64,000 nucleotides of DNA from Pararhizobium_B sp963760965. Its GTDB lineage: Bacteria > Pseudomonadota > Alphaproteobacteria > Rhizobiales > Rhizobiaceae. The translations under genes were made by a program, and so were the position numbers. The notes under the pieces are model-generated. The model was not told the DNA's origin, ran no database searches, and was given only the letters and a program-made list of their open reading frames with translations. The stretch is taken from contig CAVXEW010000002.1 of NCBI GenBank assembly GCA_963760965.1, forward strand, positions 310,001-374,000. Reading direction: 5' to 3'. Positions 60,665 through 64,000 of the stretch are shown here, one piece after another (the stretch's first letter is position 1; each line of letters begins with the position of its first letter).

Positions 60665-60749
60665 GCCCAGATGGCGGAATTGGTAGACGCGCACGGTTCA
60701 GGTCCGTGTGCCGCAAGGCGTGGAGGTTCGAGTCCTCTTCTGGGCACCA
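60665..60749 (+). tRNA. tRNA-Leu (CAG)
   Basis: An 85-base class II tRNA with acceptor GCCCAGA/TCTGGGC, anticodon stem CACGG/CCGTG around loop TTCAGGT (anticodon CAG), a long variable arm and an encoded CCA. Confidence 0.95.
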
Positions 60750-60816
60750 AATTCCCTTTTCAGATTGTCCGAGACGATTCGGCGAAGTGCTCGAGAGGCC
60801 CCAGAGGCTGACCAGG

Positions 60817-61017
60817 ATGCGCTCCCTCCTGAAGGGCACGGAGAAAGACAAGAAGGGTGCGACGGCTATCGAGTACTGCCTTATCGCGGCCCTCATTTCC
60901 GTTGCCAGCATCGCTGGCGCTTCGACGCCTGGGGGAAAGCTCAACAACACATTCGACCACCTGTCGAATTGCATTGACACGACGAACGCCACCTCGGGTT
61001 CCACCTGCGTGAAATGA
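60817..61017 (+). CDS. Flp/Fap-type pilin
   Basis: A 66-residue type IVb prepilin. A short basic leader (MRSLLKGTEKDKKG) precedes the prepilin-peptidase site after G14, then ATAIEYCLIAALISVASIAGA with the essential glutamate at +5 of the mature protein. The C-terminus has two cysteines that could form a disulfide. No tad/cpa genes are nearby, so it is an orphan copy. It follows tRNA-Leu by 67 bp. Confidence 0.9.
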   Translation: MRSLLKGTEKDKKGATAIEYCLIAALISVASIAGASTPGGKLNNTFDHLSNCIDTTNATSGSTCVK

Positions 61018-61097
61018 TCAGCGCATGGCTGCGCGCCCCGGCAAGAACGGGCGCACGGCAACAGACGCGCCGCAGCGACAATGCGTTGCGGCCTTGC

Positions 61098-61135
61098 GAA
61101 AGCGACCTTCGTCGGTATCGGCGAAGGTCGCTTTC
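61098..61135 (+). terminator. Long hairpin terminator after the pilin gene
   Basis: GAAAGCGACCTTCG (61098-61111) pairs perfectly with CGAAGGTCGCTTTC (61122-61135) around a ten-base loop, followed by TCTTTCT. It ends the pilin transcript and separates it from ftsZ. Confidence 0.75.
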
Positions 61136-61234
61136 TCTTTCTGGCCGATGCGCGAGGGCGCGATCGAGCCGCCCTTCCGGCAACTTCCGCGGTGGAAGGC
61201 AGCACGGCCTGTCTTGCGCGCGCGTGCCCTCTCT

Positions 61235-61268
61235 GATTCCCTAGGTTCATCCAGAGCGGCTTTGATTC
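61235..61268. promoter_or_regulatory. Two GANTC sites before the short ftsZ
   Basis: GATTC occurs at 61235-61239 and 61264-61268, within 60 bp of the ftsZ-like start. GANTC methylation state controls ftsZ in Caulobacter-type cell cycles. No clear -35/-10 could be assigned here. Confidence 0.45.
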
Positions 61269-61291
61269 TCCCGTCGCTCGCCTGAGCCAGG

Positions 61292-62299
61292 ATGTTGCAG
61301 ATGGACATCGAGATGACCGAGAACCGGACGTATCCCGACCTTTCCCTGATGCGCCCGAAGCTGACAGTGCTTGGCGTCGGCGGCGGCGGCGGAAACGCGG
61401 TCAACAACATGATCACCTCTGGCCTGAAGGGCGCCGACTTCATCGTCGCCAACACCGATGCGCAGGCGCTCGCCGCATCGAGGGCGGAACGGCTCATCCA
61501 GCTCGGCGCGGCGGTGACCGAAGGCCTCGGGGCCGGCGCGATCGCCGAAGTCGGCCGGGCGGCCGCCGAGGAGACGCTCGACGAGGTGATGGACTACCTG
61601 GCGGGGACGCACATGTGCTTCGTGACCGCGGGGATGGGCGGCGGGACCGGCACGGGCGCGGCCCCCGTGCTGGCGCGCGCGGCCCGCGACGCGGGCATCC
61701 TCACGGTAGCAGTGGTTACGAAACCGTTCGGCTTCGAGGGCAGCAAGCGCATGCGCATCGCAGAGGAGGGTATCGAACGTTTGCGCGAGAGCGCCGACAC
61801 GGTGATCGTCATCCCGAACCAGAACCTCTTCCGGATCGCCGATGCGGCAACGACCCTTGCCGACGCCTTCGCTGCGGCCGACAAGGTTCTCTACTCCGGG
61901 GTCGCTTGCATCACCGACCTGATCGTCAAGGAAGGCCTGATCAATCTCGACTTCGCCGACGTGAAGAGCGTCATGCGGCGGATGGGGCGCGGCATGATGG
62001 GGACCGGCGAGGCCGACGGCGAGGCCAGGGCAACGGAAGCGGCAGATGCGGCCATCGCCAATCCCCTGCTCGACGAACGGTCCATGCGCGGCGCAAAGGG
62101 CGTTCTCGTCTCCATATCGGGCGGCCGCGACATGACCCTTTTCGAGGTCGACGAGGCCGCGACCCGTATCCGCGACGAAGTGGAGGAAGCCAGCGACATC
62201 GTCGTCGGTGCCATATTCGACCAGAACCTTGAAGGCCGCTTTCGTGTTTCCGTCGTCGCCACCGGTCTCGATCCGAACGCGGAGCCCCACCAGGGCTGA
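61292..62299 (+). CDS. Short FtsZ homologue (second FtsZ)
   Basis: A 335-residue tubulin-like GTPase. The GTP-binding signature GGGTGTG is at about 116-122, the N-terminal GVGGGGGNAVNNMI loop is intact, and the T7 catalytic loop NLDFAD is at about 218-223. It stops after the polymerisation domain: the long linker and the conserved C-terminal peptide that binds FtsA and ZipA are missing. Rhizobia carry such a short paralogue besides full-length FtsZ. Starts at 61301 and 61313 are also possible. A main ftsZ/ftsA cluster is not in the window. Confidence 0.9.
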   Translation: MLQMDIEMTENRTYPDLSLMRPKLTVLGVGGGGGNAVNNMITSGLKGADFIVANTDAQALAASRAERLIQLGAAVTEGLGAGAIAEVGRAAAEETLDEVMDYLAGTHMCFVTAGMGGGTGTGAAPVLARAARDAGILTVAVVTKPFGFEGSKRMRIAEEGIERLRESADTVIVIPNQNLFRIADAATTLADAFAAADKVLYSGVACITDLIVKEGLINLDFADVKSVMRRMGRGMMGTGEADGEARATEAADAAIANPLLDERSMRGAKGVLVSISGGRDMTLFEVDEAATRIRDEVEEASDIVVGAIFDQNLEGRFRVSVVATGLDPNAEPHQG

Positions 62300-62418
62300 A
62301 ACCGGATGGTCCGCAGGACGAGGACAGGAGACCGTCTCCGAGACGCCGGCAGGACGCTTGTTCCTAAATTTCCGGACTGTGATATGATTTCGGGCGGTGT
62401 GATCGGAGGATTGCGACG

Positions 62419-63173
62419 ATGCGTCGAATCTCAAGGGCCCGAGCTGTCTTCATCGTCGTCGCCTTCGGAGCCTGCATTTGCTGCAGCAGCAGTTCGGCAG
62501 ACGAGACCGCCGACATCGCGACGGCGCAGCGGCTGGCGGAACTCCTTCGCGACGGCAGGACCGTCGTTTCCAACAACCAGTCGTTGATCAACGATCCCTC
62601 TGTCGGCGACAAGCATCTCGACGGTCATCGCTTCGTCAAGGATGCCACGGCCCTCTATACCCTGCACACAGGCGAAAAGCCGGATCGCCCGACCTCAGCG
62701 CGCGGGACAGGCGTCTGCTGCAGGCGCAGCTCACAGCAATGGCGCAGGTGGTCGACGAGCATCAGGCAGACATCAACCGCGCCGGCGTCGGGTTCAAGGG
62801 CTTCGTGCCGGCTCTCTTCGGCCGGCTGATGAACGAGAAATTCTCGAATATGGTGGGTGAGGAAGCGACGGTGCGGGTCACCGCTCCGCAGGAGCTCGTC
62901 CGCAACCGCAAGGCGCTTCCGGATGCCTGGGAAACGAAGGTGATCGCCACGGTCTTCTCCAATCCGGACCGCGCCAAGAAGGATGCGTACACCGAAGAGA
63001 CGGCCGTCGACGGACGGCCCGCCTTCAGAATGATCGTGCCCGAGTACTACACCGCCTCTTGCCTTTCCTGCCACGGTACGCCCAAGGGCGAAATAGACAT
63101 CACCGGATATCCGAAGGAAGGTGGCCGGATCGGCGAACTCGGAGGCGCGATCAGCATCGTGTTGTTCAAATGA
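62419..63173 (+). pseudogene. DUF3365 haem-binding protein, frameshifted
   Basis: A secreted sensor domain of the Tll0287-like/DUF3365 family. An N-terminal hydrophobic signal (VFIVVAFGACICCSSSS) precedes the domain, and CLSCH near the C-terminus is a c-type haem motif. The frame shifts (one base missing) near 62687-62692, between HTGEKPDR and DLSARDRRLLQAQL. Both halves match. GGAGGATTG precedes the start. Its stop overlaps the next gene as ATGA at 63170-63173, suggesting a haem protein coupled to a membrane sensor. Confidence 0.8.
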
Positions 63174-64000
63174 ACCATTCCGGCCCGTCGCCCGGCGAAG
63201 ACCGGTCGGCCGGGCCGGAGCCTCGGAAAAGCCGGCCCGGCGGGATCCCGATTTCCGTGCGGATCGTCGCCCTGACCGCCGCCGGTCTGATCAGCCTTGT
63301 CATCTCGTCCGTCTTCATGACCCATGCGCTCTACCAGGGCGCGAGCCGTACGGAGGCGACGAAGGTGCTGTTCGACAGGGCCGCCACGGCTGCCGCGGCA
63401 CAGAACGCGTTCGGCGACCTGCGGTACTGGCTCACGGACCTGTCCGTCAGCCTGCTCATGAACTCGCAGCGCAAGGCAGAGGATGCGCGAAAGCGCCTCG
63501 ATGCCCAGCTCGCCGCGCTCCAGAAGTCCTCGCCGGCACTCGTGGCGAAGATTCGCCCCGAGGTTGATGCCTACGCGAAGACGGCACTCAAGGCCGTCGA
63601 CAGCTACACCCGCGACAACCGCATCATCGGCAACACGCTGGCGGCGCAGGCCCGGGTGCACAGCGCCAAGGTCGACTCCGACCTCAACGCACTGGTCGAG
63701 CAGGTCAGCGCGGAGGCAGAAGCGGGTCGCAGGTCCGCTGTTCGGCAGGCGCAGCGCGAAGCGACCAACGCCGCCGTGCTCGTCGGGGTTCTCGTCCTCA
63801 TAGGGCTTGCACTGACCGCGCTCGTGCTGCGCTCCATCATCGTCCCGCTGCGCAAGCTGAGCAGGGCGGTGGAAGACATGGCGGCCGGGCGGTACGACGC
63901 CGACATTCCGACGGGCCGGCGCGACGAACTCGGCGCCATGGCCGATACGCTGCGACTGTTCCGCGAAAGCGTCATCGAGCGACGACGGCTGGAGGAGGAG
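63170..64000 (+). CDS. Membrane sensor with HAMP domain, 3' part missing
   Basis: The first 277 codons of a signalling protein run off the right edge. Two membrane helices (about residues 28-50 and 202-221) flank a roughly 150-residue periplasmic helical domain, and a HAMP linker (IVPLRKLSRAVEDMAAGRYD to RRDELGAMADTLRLFRES) follows. The output could be a histidine kinase, GGDEF or cyclase domain. It is translationally coupled to the haem-domain protein. Confidence 0.8.
   Translation, partial: MNHSGPSPGEDRSAGPEPRKSRPGGIPISVRIVALTAAGLISLVISSVFMTHALYQGASRTEATKVLFDRAATAAAAQNAFGDLRYWLTDLSVSLLMNSQRKAEDARKRLDAQLAALQKSSPALVAKIRPEVDAYAKTALKAVDSYTRDNRIIGNTLAAQARVHSAKVDSDLNALVEQVSAEAEAGRRSAVRQAQREATNAAVLVGVLVLIGLALTALVLRSIIVPLRKLSRAVEDMAAGRYDADIPTGRRDELGAMADTLRLFRESVIERRRLEEE

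Overview
The window looks like chromosomal DNA of a high-GC alphaproteobacterium of the order Hyphomicrobiales (Rhizobiales), most likely Phyllobacteriaceae (Mesorhizobium-like). This rests on a gcrA cell-cycle regulator with clustered GANTC (CcrM-type) sites, a CtrA-type box, an alphaproteobacterial SAM-II riboswitch before metZ, a two-domain dCTP deaminase, a short second FtsZ, a rhizobial-type frcBCAK fructose operon, and many ABC/TRAP uptake operons. I saw no rRNA, CRISPR array, insertion sequence or prophage. Taxonomy is inferred from gene content only.

Layout. Bases 1-27750 are accessory catabolism. They hold: (i) a GntR regulator, an AMP-forming acyl-CoA ligase and a sugar-type ABC transporter with an SMP-30 lactonase; (ii) a seven-gene minus-strand operon (TPP enzyme, FAD amino-acid oxidoreductase, TRAP transporter, TauE-like exporter, BASS-like transporter) divergent from an Asp/Glu-racemase-like gene; (iii) a LacI regulator controlling a polar-amino-acid ABC transporter and a D-2-hydroxyacid dehydrogenase; (iv) a second LacI regulator facing a sugar-acid dehydratase, an RraA-like aldolase and a DapA-like aldolase/dehydratase, with a relic of a TctA permease in between.

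Bases 27800-50300 are core chromosome: tRNA-Gly, dcd, SAM-II/metZ, a CDP-alcohol phosphatidyltransferase, apaG, hslO, argF-argD, gcrA, kynA, phoB-phoU-phoR, a flavin oxidoreductase, tRNA-Thr, acylphosphatase, pyrC, pyrE, pgi and fadD. Bases 50500-64000 hold a BLUF photoreceptor, recQ, an ectoine-hydrolase/M20-deacetylase pair, the ROK-regulated frcBCAK fructose operon, tRNA-Leu, a Flp pilin, a short ftsZ and a haem-domain/HAMP sensor pair that runs off the end.

Five genes (argF, phoU, frcA, frcK and the DUF3365 gene) carry eight single-base frameshifts, while conserved motifs are kept on both sides. Either the assembly has residual indels or this strain is losing these functions. The most distinctive signals are regulatory: a paired LacI operator (17398 and 18531), a SAM-II riboswitch that appears to work through an overlapping terminator, four different GANTC sites in 37 bp before gcrA, a near-perfect 13-bp inverted repeat before frcB, and a CtrA box before an unnamed coiled-coil protein.
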